This document shows positions 52,775 through 64,000 of a DNA stretch of 64,000 nucleotides, one piece after another (positions within the stretch are counted from its first letter, which is position 1; each line of letters begins with the position of its first letter). The stretch covers positions 76,257,465 to 76,321,464 of the forward strand of contig NC_044572.1 in assembly GCF_901933205.1 (NCBI RefSeq), read 5' to 3'. The notes under the pieces are model-generated. The model saw nothing but the letters and a program-made list of their open reading frames with translations. It was not told where the DNA came from and did no database searches. The position numbers and the translations under genes are program-made. Source of the DNA: Camarhynchus parvulus. Lineage: Eukaryota > Chordata > Aves > Passeriformes > Thraupidae.

Positions 52775-54721
52775 GTATGCAGAAAATCACAGATGTTTCT
52801 AGGCAAATGTCACCCATAATGATGCATAATTATACGCTGTGTATGACAATGAAAAAATAAAATGGGCAAGTTTCCTTATGATGAACACCAATGCAGCTCA
52901 GAATTTAGTTTCACTCAGTTGTCACTGCTTTTTCATACTTACTTGAGCAGAGGAACTTCAGCTGAGAGGTGGCCGTGTCATCGAAGACAGTAACATTGTT
53001 CTAGGATAATGTTTCTGCACTATAAGTTAATAGGTTTGACTTACCTTTTTGCCGGCTGGCAGGGAGGGTTTTATCTTGCCTTTCCTTCTGGACTGGCTTT
53101 CTGCTGCACTGCAGCCTTTGGCTTGTGGGCATATTGGAAGTGAAGGCAGTGAAATTCCCATCACTACCCATGTGCACCTACTGTGTACTTCTAATAGACT
53201 CTCAAGCCCTAAGTTTTAAGTAAGACAGAAGGATAAAAGAAAACTCCTTCTCTTGATTTCAGTCATATGTTCACTGGTTGAAAGATAGAAACCAACACAA
53301 AATTCTTAACAGCTACGTCTGGATCTGCATCATGTAGCCACCTGCAAGTTAATGCTCTAATAGGAACAGATCAAACAGGATAAAAGAAGAAATATGCTTA
53401 TGGGATTGTCCAACCCTAAAATACTTCTGTGTTTCAATTTTTTCATGATTATCAAGTATAAAAATTGAACATTTCTTTCCTTTTTAAGGACATATGTCTT
53501 CTAAAGAAAATACTAGGTTTGGGAAACTAAATATTTATGATGTCATGCTACATCTAAATTCATACAGAGTGTTGTGTTCCAATGCTATGATGTGGTAAGA
53601 AGCTCCTGAAAGGTAAACTACTACATAAACCTTCCAAAAATCTCTCTAGAGTTGTAGCTGCAAGCACTTGCATTTCTGTGTCCCAGAATTCAATTGTGCC
53701 TTTAATTATGCAATTCAGTTTCATCTCAGAAATTGGATGCATTATATAGACTTTTTAAGAACATTTACAAATAGAAAGAACTCTACTACAATTTACTTAT
53801 TTTCTTTCTGGCAGTTAAATTTGTTGTTTTCATCTGGTTTTTGTTTGCATGTTTCGTAATAACCTTTTAGGATTCTATATTAAATATAAAAAACTGTGTG
53901 ACATACCTATGTATCCCATTGCTTTTCCCAACAAAGGAAAATTTGATATTTTGAACAGAAAAAAAATGAGTGAGCCTTTTATAACACCCTAAAAACTCTT
54001 TCTTTTAGGATATTCCCTAAAAGCTCAGCGTGAAGATTGAAATAATGATAGGGGATGATGCACTACTGTATTATTTTTTCTTAATTTTAATGAGTAAATG
54101 ACATTCATGCTTGTCAGGATATAGTCAGCAGCCATACAAAAGGTAATTATATAGAAACTATGTTAGCACAGTAACACATATGAAATACAGAAAATAACAG
54201 CAATTACTGATTAAACTAGATATTCCTCCTATGTAAAGTAATGAATACATAGAATTCTAATAAACTATTTGTAATTTAAAGTTCAGTATTCTTTCAACAT
54301 ATCTGTATAAATATATTGAAATACTAATGAGGAAGGTAAAAAAAAATATACTTTATAAAAGCTGCACACTGTTTCTAGGCAAAAGATTTAAAAATATTTA
54401 GGACAAATTAAACAGCAACATGTAATTGTCACAGGAGTCCGAATCTCATTTTCAAATATCAAAGTAGCTGAGAGCACCTAAATATTCAGATTTGACTTAT
54501 CTGGAATTGCAAATCTTGGCCTGTGACATGTTTACTAATTAATCACTTGGACTATTCACAATTAGCTACGCAGAGCATAAGGGATTCAATTGAGCTGCAT
54601 GTCATGTTCCTGGAGAGATATCATCCCACTTAAAAAATAGGAGGAGTAAATATATTGTACATTTTCTATGAGCTTTCTGCTTTAGAGCAGCATGAGCTAA
54701 GTTATGAACTCATAATCAAAA

Positions 54722-54746
54722 CATGGATGTACATGTGACATCCATG
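54722..54746. repeat. Short palindrome, 9-base arms
   Basis: CATGGATGT and ACATCCATG flank a 7-base spacer. Pairing is perfect; it may be chance in a window this size. Confidence 0.8.
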
Positions 54747-55735
54747 AAATGTATTTTTCAGATATCAGTGAAAAGACACAAAAAGGTTCATTTCCTTTCT
54801 TAAAAGATTAACAATACAATATTAACAATCTCAGAATGCATTTCTTGAAAACTATTTTTATGTGCAAGTTATATCTACATTTTTTTGAGCCTGACCTGAT
54901 GTTATCTAGAAAAACTAAATGAGACATAGGCCCAACAGTTTTGCTTGACTAAATGCATGAAAGAGAAAGACAACATATAGTAAATGAAACTTAGGCTGAC
55001 AGATCTAGTCAGTCTAAAATATTTTGAATCTTAAATTTTAAGATCCTTGAATTTTTCTTAAAAATGAAAATTAAAAAAACAAACAAATCCCCAATATCTA
55101 TCGCTCACATAAAGAATTCAAATCTATTCTTTTCCCCATTCTGCAACATTTCTGTGGACATACTCTTGAAGCTGAGAGGGTAAATATGACAAATATTTAT
55201 GCATGGCTTATGCACTACTGGAGGCACTCAGGCATTAAAATGATTTTCATGTGATAGCACTACATGTATAAACAATTGATCTGACCCACACTTACACTGC
55301 ACTATCTTGGTTTTCTTTACCCATTCTTGATAATACCAAAACACTTGCATCTGAAATACGCCACATCCACAATCAGTGGCAGAGAGGGAATAATACTTTT
55401 TTGCAGTCAAAAAAAACATGTTTTAGAAATAAGTAGGTTGACAAGGACCTTAATTTTTCAAAGTGCCCTTTACATTCTGGTTTGGAAGGCCAGACACTTG
55501 GAATGTTTGACAGAAACTTCACTGTGTGTAGAGACACTTGCAGAGATTCTGGGAATAAAATTCATTTGCCTGTGGAGCATTAAATGTGAGCAGAGGTGAA
55601 ACTTTACAGGACCCAGAAAATTAAAATGCATTTATCTCCTTTCTTCCTAGATTACTTTTCCTCTTCTTACTGTTGGTCCAAGCATCCCTGAGCAGTTCTT
55701 GTTGGTACTATTTGGCTAGTACTAAAGGCTGTAGG

Positions 55736-55756
55736 AAAAAAAAAAAAAAAAAAAAA
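55736..55756 (+). repeat. Poly(A) tract, 21 bases
   Basis: An uninterrupted run of 21 A. The sequence upstream shows no recognisable retrocopy. Confidence 0.9.
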
Positions 55757-58700
55757 CAAGCAAAAGACTTTTTAGTATTTTGAAAGAAAACAATAAAAAT
55801 AAGAGAGCTTCTAAATGGAAATGCAGGAAATGAGGATACATGGAATTATGTGATGCCATAAAATCAATTATTCAGAAGAAACAAGAGACTGAGCCAAAAA
55901 TGCAGACAGAAAACAATGACAGCAACAGCAAGAAAACAGAATAAAAGATCAGTACTGTGTCTGCATAATGATTTTTTCATGGCTTATGTAAAAATTCCTA
56001 TGCACCTTCTCATTTTCTGTCTGAGGTCTCAGTATGACTGAAGTACATCAAGGGAAAAGGCAGCATTTCTCTGTCAATGAACAAAACAGTTCTTCAATAA
56101 TTAAATATATGTGATCTGAAGCTCACCAGGCATTTAGAGTCTTAGAAGTAACTACAGGAATGATAGGTTAGATGTTTGTGCATGAGTGAGGACCTCACAA
56201 AACCAGGTTAAAGTGCAATTCTCCTTCGAAACTGGTTCCTTAGATACTGACAGGAGAAAAAATGGGTTTGCTTCTAGGGGTTTTTTGCAACATATCATGT
56301 GGAGGTAATATACTGATACTATTTGGTTACTCTTGGCCTAGCAGCATTAGGCAACTACCAGGTCATACTTCAGCAGTTGTTGGATAAAATTCCCCAAAAT
56401 ATCTCCCCTGCCCCATATTTAAACCTAGGTAGCCACTAATAAAAAATCAGAAAACACAGTTTTGAAACTGAAATGCAGAGCTAAGATTGCAGAAGATTTT
56501 TGCTTCATGCATTGCCTGAAAACACAGGGGAGTTTCATACCAGCTCACTTTAATCACTGTGAGAGTGGAGCCTGACATGCACAGATAGTGCTGAAAGGCA
56601 GAGAGCTTCCCCTATGGAGTAATTTTAGATAGGAACTGAAGTTATGTGTCCCAAATCATTCACTAGATGATGCTCTTTCTCTTATTTATACGTAGGTCCT
56701 AGACAGACTAGCCACTAGGCATATTAATTGGTTGGGTTGTTACGCTTTCGTGATGCCTTTATTTATGAGGTAGGATGAGCTACTGTTGCAAAGAAAGCAG
56801 AAAATATATTAATACAAAGAAAAAGGGAGCATGTCTACTGCAAAGTGAATGAACAGAGAAAAAACTAACAAAACCCCAGCAGATATTCTTAATATTTCTA
56901 GTGTTTTTTAATCCATTTAAAAATGGATTTTTATGGTGGTGTTAATTTTCTTTTTTTTTAATCAATTGATATTAATGAGTTATAGACAAAGGAGTTCAAG
57001 TATTTTTAGACAAGATATCTTGAAGATACCTGGCCCTAAAGCCAACCCTCATGACCCAGAGCATACACAACTTTTGATTCAAGAACTTGACCCTTTTTGT
57101 ATTAGATTCCACATACTGAACCCTTCTCTGCTCAAAAACAACTGTACTCTGTGCTGCGTACTAGTATAAGGTTTCTTTTTTTCCACCTACATGCCTACAG
57201 GTGGATGAGTAATTGCTATTCAGGTTCTGGCTGCCACAGTGCAGGAATCATGATCGGGCATAAGGAACAGGACAAGTCTCTGCACAGCCGCCAAATAGAG
57301 CTGAAGAATCTAGATTTTTAGGACTGTATATATGACTGCCTTGGGATATACAATATCTCAAACAATAAAGCAGCAAAAAACTTACTTTTTAATACAACTG
57401 GATGAAGAGGAAGATTCAGGGCTCTGCTACTGCAAGGGCATAATGGGGAAGCAAGTATTTTCGAAGCAATCCAACAAAAAAATCAGCTTGAGGAAATTTT
57501 ATCTTTGTGTGTGTGTATGTGGGAAATATTCTTTTTTACATTTTTTTTCATCATGGTATATTATTTTATTCAGTCCTTAGATCCTGAAATTCTACCTTTC
57601 ATGCAGAAAATTTCTTAATCTGCTTAGAAAATGCTAACAGTTTTTTTGCAAAAGGAACTTTCTTTCTCCAAGAAGGTTGAATTATTATGTATTCAGTAGA
57701 TATTTAAAGATGGCAAAAGTTTAGGTTGCAAAGGAAAATCATCAGTTTAATACGAATGCAGATCTGTGCACTGCTTGTATTTGACTTTATTGATCTTTTA
57801 GAATGTTCCAGTCAAATGGCATTTTGCAGAGTTCGTAGGGAGCAGAGGTGGCCTATCAGCAGATGTATTGCACGTCCTTCCTGAGTGGCTTACAGAGGAT
57901 TCCGTTTGGTGACAAAGGCTCCAAATTGAAGTCTCTGAAGAGATTAGGGGTCTTACCTGGGACCATAGAATAGAAAACAGCAATGATGCATGAGTTAGTT
58001 AATGGAAAGTAAAATTATTGAGAAGCTATTTTTTTGTTTATTATTTTTGTAGCTGATAAAATATACAGCATGTTTTCTTGTGTGATTGCATCTCATTCTT
58101 GTCAGCTGCAGCAAATACTGTCTACTAGAGGAAAAAACAGAATTTGTTTTGCAGTCAATGACTATATAGATCACTCACTCAGATTTCTCTCGTGAGTCTA
58201 AATCTAAATTTTCCAACTTGTCTAGCTCACTATTTTACAGCTTACTATTTTGCAATTCCCACTGGAATTTGAAGCCAATGGCCCTACTGTAAAAATGTAG
58301 CTATTAGTAGGTAATGCATTTTGTATCTGCCATATCTCATTAGACAAATAAGGGCATAGTTCAGAGAATTAAAAATATTGTTTAAAAAGGCTTCATGAAA
58401 TTAAAGTACTTTCTTATGCTAGTTTCTTGTTCTTATACAGAACTAAATTAACCTCTTGGGACCATGACAAATCTATTCTTCATCTGCAATTCCTGTTTTA
58501 ACTTTTTTGTGCTACATGATCTTGCTTGTAAAACATTTCCTCAAAAATGTCACTAGGGGAAATCAACTAGTCAGACACCTCAATTCATCTTTTAAAATGA
58601 AACTATACAATCAAGAACTGCTGCATTTCTGCTGACAAGCAATTAGTCAGAACTCCCAATTTTGTGTCTCTCTTTTATCTCAGCACTAGTCCTCTGAGTT

Positions 58701-60591
58701 CAAAAGAGATAGACTAATGGCAAAATTTTTAAATATGGTGCAAGAAGGCAAAGAATCTATTTGTAATACTTTTGTAAGTTCTGAAAAGAGATGTCTTCTC
58801 TAAATACATGTGTCATGAAGTCTTGGCAGCTGATTTTGAGTTAGAAGAAAAAGACTAAGAATGTCTGCTTTAACTGAGGTGGATCACAGAGTAGAGTCAG
58901 AACTCGATGTTCTAGTGGGAACACATTAAAGCTGCTTTCTGTCTCAACTAGTCATTGCTTAAGAGATAATTGTTGAGACCTGAAAAGAGCCACAAAAAAT
59001 AATACTTTTTCCTATTCTATTTATTGTCTTCAAAAGTAAACTTGGTAGCTGAGGATGACATGTCTGGAGCTGAAAGAAATAATGTATTTATATACAACCT
59101 GTTGCTGTTTTAAAATGTAACCCAAAATTACAAGCAGAAATTCTGTGCATATGTTTTTTTAAACCAACTCTGCAGAATTTCTGGTTGTTCTTTGATATTA
59201 TTATACTAGTAAAAAAAGGACCATTTATTAATTAATGTGCTTATACTGCTAGTAATGTGCATATAAAATGGGGCTATCCTCTTTGTTCTTGGTTTTTTTT
59301 TTGGTTTTGGTTGCTTTCTTCTTTTTTTAAATTATGTAAATCATGTGATCATTGCAAGATCAAAAGATGATGAAGTTCTGTCAAAAAACAGGTTATTTGT
59401 ATACTTCCACTGCTAGGAGGGTCAGTAGTTATTCTGATGTACAATGATATTAGCACAGAATACAAAAATACTGTCATGCATCACTCAAATACTCAAAAAC
59501 TGCAGAAAATCTTACTATTGTATCTTATGAATGAAAAGTGTTTTGGTGCATAGGATAAATGTGGGTTTGGATAATTTTGGGGGGAAAACATTAAGCAGTA
59601 TATGAAACATATTAACAAAAAAAAGTAATGTTCCATTATATATATAAACATATACAAGCCAATATTTTGCAGAATTTAAAAATCGCATGCTCATTCATTT
59701 ATTCTTCATATTACTCTGGAACAAGCAGTCAGTAGCTGAAAGAAAGCCTTCTCTGAAAGATAAGATGCTTTTTTGCCTTGCAACACTGGCGTTTTTACTC
59801 CTAGGATTTCAAAGAGAGGTGCTCTCAGATGCACTTAATGAAAGCAGAAAGGATGTTTCTCTCCTGTGATGTTTATGCTTTGTAAGGGTGAATATCAGTG
59901 AAGAAAAAGTCATCAGCGAGAAATAGACAAGTGTGGAATATTTGGTCATAATGTTGAGATTGGGGAAAAATAAGAAGCAACATACTATCATTAAGTAATT
60001 AATATTATTAATTTCCTTGTTTTGCAGTGCTTAGAGGCACAGGGATAACACTAGTAGTAGAAGCAGAAAAGATAGATGCATAAAAGACTGAAAAATTTTG
60101 CACCAAGCAGTTCAAACTAAGTAGTTAAACTACAAAGTCCTGTTGAAACACCGTTTTTTAAAGGCTTTGGCAAATTTTTATCGTACACTTAAATCTATAC
60201 AATATATGAAACAGTAGGTGAAGGCTCATTTTTGTGATGTAATTTAAACTGGAAAAAAAAAAGGAAGTCTCATTCAAAACCCTAGTTTTGTTCAAAAGAT
60301 TTGAACAACAGAGTAAATACAGGTTTAGTGATCCTCTCTATTTATCGGGTAGAGAGTAAAACCTCTAAAGCATGGATTAGCTATTTTTAAATTAATGTGT
60401 GACAGGCAACACAATATTGACACTACAAATGTAAGCTTGCCTGTTCTTTTGTCAGTAGCTCTTAGTGCCTTTGTCTGAAGGCAATGTCTTCCAAATACCC
60501 CTGTGCTGCCTCATAAGTTGTGAACTTGAACTAATTTTCTTCCATCTGAGGAACCAAGTGTTCTGAGTGATCTTCTTGCTCTTTCTCTCCT

Positions 60592-60628
60592 GTTTTATCA
60601 ATATTCTTCCTCATAATATTGATAAAAC
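60592..60628. repeat. Perfect 14-base inverted repeat with 9-base loop
   Basis: GTTTTATCAATATT at 60592-60605 pairs exactly with AATATTGATAAAAC at 60615-60628 across CTTCCTCAT. It is AT-rich and isolated from genes. Confidence 0.92.
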
Positions 60629-61680
60629 TCCATATAGCTCAATTTCCAACTGCATGATATCTTATTTTGGCTGTTGTAATGAAGCTATTTCTAACTCTGT
60701 AGGAAGACCTATGATGCAATTAGGCTCCTTCTGTGTTATTTTCCTGCATAAATTTGTAAATTTTCTTATAATCTGAATTTTTAAAGGGGACCTAGATGCA
60801 ATGACATAATAAAAATAATAATATGGAATAGGAGAATGACTTCATGGTATGTATGGCACAGCATTGAATAAATAAGAAGGCAAGAGTGAGAAAATATTCA
60901 AATTTATTAAACTGAGAAATGCAGAGAAAATTCAAAAAATTCATATTTACTTTATTATTTTTGATTTTTTGAAACAATAACCTAAAAAAAAGATAAGCTT
61001 GGAATGTCTTTTAAATCTTAGAGCCTTTAAGTCCACTCATCATGTTGCATCCCAAAGGACTAGTTGAGTTTTATTGAAAACTCCTAAAAGTTTCTGCTTT
61101 GGTGCTCTCTCGCAGATAGGGCCTTTGGCAGATTTCCAAAAGCAAGCAAACTCTAATGTTCTGATGTGCTTTCAGTACCCATTGATAGAACACAGGACAA
61201 GTAGATTTTAATGGCTTTTCCTACTATTACTAACATTTATCGGTATTTCAATTATATCACATTCTCCAATTTTTTTGCCAGCCTTTCTAGGTATTTTTTT
61301 TCCACCATGCTGCAGCACTCATTGGTGTCCCAAAGTACCACTATTCCCAGATCATGTCTGGCCTTCTGTGTGCACAACAGAAGCACTGTACCACTGATGC
61401 ATTGAGGGGAAGAGGAAAAGGCTTATGCAGGAGCAAGAATACATACAAGATGTGTACTGTTCATCTCTTGACACAGGGCTCTGCCAGGACCCAGGGATAA
61501 GAGCAAAGCTTTCTCTCTGTTTATCCCTGCCTGAAAGAAAATCCTTTAAGGTATGTCTGATTTCACCATATATAATATTATTTTTTGAGAAATTTCCAAA
61601 TGTTAATGAAAAGATCCACACAGACCTTGTAAACTGACACTTTACCATCAGCAAATGGGCAAGTATGCCTCCTCTGGCCT

Positions 61681-62099
61681 TGATGCCTTGAGACGCTACC
61701 TATAACAGAGACTAGACAGAGTTAAAGAATAAAGTAGGCATTTATTAAAAGGCCTTCAAAGGACACCTTGGGCAGCACAAGAGTCCAGTCGAGGCTACGC
61801 CCAATATGGATGACAGGTCACACGTTTTCACACTTTAGTTTACATATTGGGGTTAAATGGCCAATTACAGCTTCAGGTTATGAAGTCCCATCCTCCCAGT
61901 TTGCTCTCCTCAATTTGCCATTGTTAATACTTTTTGGGCCTGAAGCTGCAATGATGTCTTTGGTTGTCAGGCTGGAAAAGGATTGTTTTGTCTAACGAAA
62001 CTGTGAAGAAAACTTGCTAACACTTTATATGAAGTTCAGAGTTATATAATAATGCAGTACAGAAGTTGGAAAATATGAAAGCTAAAACCTTAGGCATCA
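61681..62099 (-). mobile_element. Solo LTR of an avian endogenous retrovirus, minus strand
   Basis: A 419-base block with perfect 7-base inverted ends TGATGCC and GGCATCA. It is flanked on both sides by GCCT (61677-61680 and 62100-62103), a 4-base target duplication. The minus strand contains AATAAA (complement of TTTATT at 61741-61746) about 60 bases before its 3' end, as expected for R/U5. Segments such as GGACACCTTGGGCAGCACAA and TATTGGGGTTAAATGGCCAA match a passerine LTR family I recall. A 4-base duplication favours an ERV1/gammaretrovirus-like integrase. There is no internal region, so it is a solo LTR. Confidence 0.88.
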
Positions 62100-64000
62100 G
62101 CCTGCCTATGGTGTCTACCTCTGTACTTTCCTCTGTACCATTGTTTCTCTCCCCTACTGGAAACTCAATCTCTGTGTAATCCTATTAGAATTTTCTCTGT
62201 GCTATGTCTGGTATTTTGTTCCTGTCTTACCAAGAATGTTACCTTCTTTATTTTTTCCCTTTGATTGTTTTACCATAGCCATCTCCTTGTTTGGACTGCT
62301 CTTTTTGCCTTGAAGACTACTCATGAGAAAGGCATTAAGGACATATCCAAATGTTGTATTATAAAAACGCCTGAACAAACTCTGTGTGAGTTTCAAAAGC
62401 CAGATAGAGTGGCATTAAATCTAAGACAATCTTGCTGAAGGGCAAGGTATGTTAGCATGAGTGTCTTATCATATTCAGAAACTGAATGTTTTGTGCCCCA
62501 TCATTTTCCAACATAAGCATAAGAGTTCAAGTTGCCTGTAGTGTATTGAACTGATATATTTTTACTGCAGCTTCTGAAAGATGTAGTCATTGTTGATAAC
62601 ATTACATTTATCAACACTTCCATTCTCAATCTGCACTGGCAGTTTTGCTTGATTTTTAATTTTTTTTTTGTCTAATCAAAAGCCTCTAGGAACTTTTGTC
62701 CTGAGATGGTTGCTATTCTCACTATGCCATACTATCTGTCTGCATACAGTATTTGACAGTCTCAGTTTTTTGTGGTTTTACACATAATGTTGGTCTGATG
62801 ACATCCTGCATGCCCTTAAATGTTTTGTCACAGGTTGAAGCAGCAGCTAAAATGTGCTGAACAACTTCAAGGGTGTCTGGCATTTTAGCCTTTACTTGAC
62901 AGCTGAGTGTAAATGTTATGCTCCAAAAACACAGTTGGAAACTGAAATGAAAGAAAATAATTCTTTAAACTCTTTATACAAAGACTAGGTCTGAAAGATC
63001 TTTCCCAAATGTTTTTATTTGTGTAGATTGATTTGTGTCCCAATCCACGGTGCAGAGACTCTGTACCCTATATCTTCTGTGTTATTTCTCCATGAAAACA
63101 ACCTAGTTTTAGGAGAAAACTTTCAGTGGACAGAGAACATATGATACTGCTCTCTATCTCAAATACAGACATGCAGATGCAGTTTCCTATATGTGGGCAC
63201 TCTAATTCAGTTGATGAACTGTGGGAAGCATTTAACTAAACTAACAGCTTCCTGTCCTATTTGGGTTTTGCTAGAAAACCAATTTTGTAAATGGAGGTTT
63301 GACAGAACAGTTGTCTTCTGCTACAGTGTCACAAAACTATTTACCTTGATCTCTGTTCCAAATCCCATTCAAAGCAACATCATCTTTAAAGTTGAGCAAC
63401 CATTTAACAGCCCCTAAGAAACTTCCTAGAGAGAAAATGAGACATCTTTTAATGCATAGTCTTATGAAGCATTTCTATTTAGTGAATCAGTATCATAGGC
63501 TATTTTTCAATAAGGTCACAAATATATGTTATAAAAACGGCTAAACTTTTTAAGTCTGTAGCTTATTCTGACCCTAGAGAACAAGCACAAGAATCATAAG
63601 CTACTCCAGGTTGACAGCCTCTTTAAGACGATTCATGATCTCTTTCCATATTTTTTTCTATAAGCACTATTGAACTTTCCTTCACATCATCCACTACACA
63701 GGAAGAAACCCAGACTGTGAGATACAAGTGTCTCTGCTTTTTGCATTCATCCACTGTCTCACTGGTATACCTTTCTATTGACATGATGCTCACAGAACAG
63801 AAAAAGCATTTAAGGAACAATTGACATCTACCATTTCTTTATGATGATCACAACTGTCTTCAGAGTGAATTCAGCTCTGACTGTCAACTCTGGCATCAGG
63901 GTGTTAACTTTGAGTTAGTTGTTTCAGCCTCTGTTTGTTTTGGATGCAGGTCATAGGCAGCTCCAGTTTGTGGATAGCTCTAGTTCATTTCAGCTTTTGA
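62100..64000. other. Gene-free terminal stretch, 1.9 kb
   Basis: AT-rich sequence after the last LTR. No gene, RNA or repeat was recognised. Confidence 0.65.

Larger units (their letters stand above)
47884..61680. other. Gene-free intergenic stretch, 13.8 kb
   Basis: AT-rich, no gene or RNA gene supported. It holds A runs at 50284-50305 and 55736-55756, a dinucleotide microsatellite at 52725-52767, paired hairpins at 51803-51876, a short palindrome at 54722-54746 and a perfect 14-base inverted repeat at 60592-60628. The open frames spanning the microsatellite (52619-52860) are artefacts of the repeat. Confidence 0.7.

Noticed and set aside
52619..52860. Two overlapping open frames with alternating Thr-His residues
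   Set aside because: They are translations of the AC microsatellite and have no other support.
53405..53445. Possible CR1 3' tip (GTCCAACCCTAAAATACTTC)
   Set aside because: Only about 25 bases resemble the CR1 end, without the usual upstream sequence, so it is too short to call.
1..64000. CRISPR arrays, operons, tRNA or rRNA genes
   Set aside because: No regularly spaced repeats, no cloverleaf with A/B boxes and no rRNA-like segments were seen. The window is vertebrate nuclear DNA, where the first two are not expected.

Overview
The window is vertebrate nuclear DNA, almost certainly from a bird and probably a songbird (passerine). It is AT-rich, its real coding sequence is split by GT/AG introns, and it carries avian repeats. 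These are CR1 LINE 3' ends and four solo long terminal repeats (LTRs), each from a different endogenous-retrovirus family and resembling passerine families I recall. There is no bacterial, organellar or free viral genome organisation. Nearly all ORFs of 60-130 codons here are chance frames in non-coding DNA.

Region 1 (1-21865): the 3' end of one plus-strand gene, a classical type II cadherin, best identified as cadherin-18 (CDH18). Four exons are present, of 122, 118, 252 and 491 coding bases, with consistent phases and good splice sites. Together they encode about the last 326 residues: the EC4/EC5 calcium linker, the membrane-proximal EC5 domain, the transmembrane helix and the whole cytoplasmic tail with its p120- and beta-catenin-binding regions. 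The first 4.4 kb is intron; the earlier exons lie upstream of the window. The introns are 4.7, 10.6 and 1.2 kb.

Region 2 (21866 to about 24200): the likely 3' UTR, with several AATAAA signals. The true end cannot be fixed by eye.

Region 3 (about 24200-64000): some 40 kb without any gene I can support, consistent with the gene-poor surroundings known for this cadherin. It holds a roughly 1 kb ERVL-type solo LTR (37502-38540), a minus-strand CR1 3' end (42087-42806), a CpG-rich, probably young LTR (47311-47883) and a minus-strand LTR with matching ends and a 4-bp target duplication (61681-62099). It also holds an (AC)n microsatellite, homopolymer tracts and several striking perfect or near-perfect inverted repeats (near 40.4, 41.7, 51.8 and 60.6 kb).

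I found no undescribed multi-gene system. The observations most worth a second look are the near-perfect inverted repeats, the CpG-rich LTR, and an open reading frame running out of the transmembrane exon into its intron, which would give a cadherin without its catenin-binding tail.
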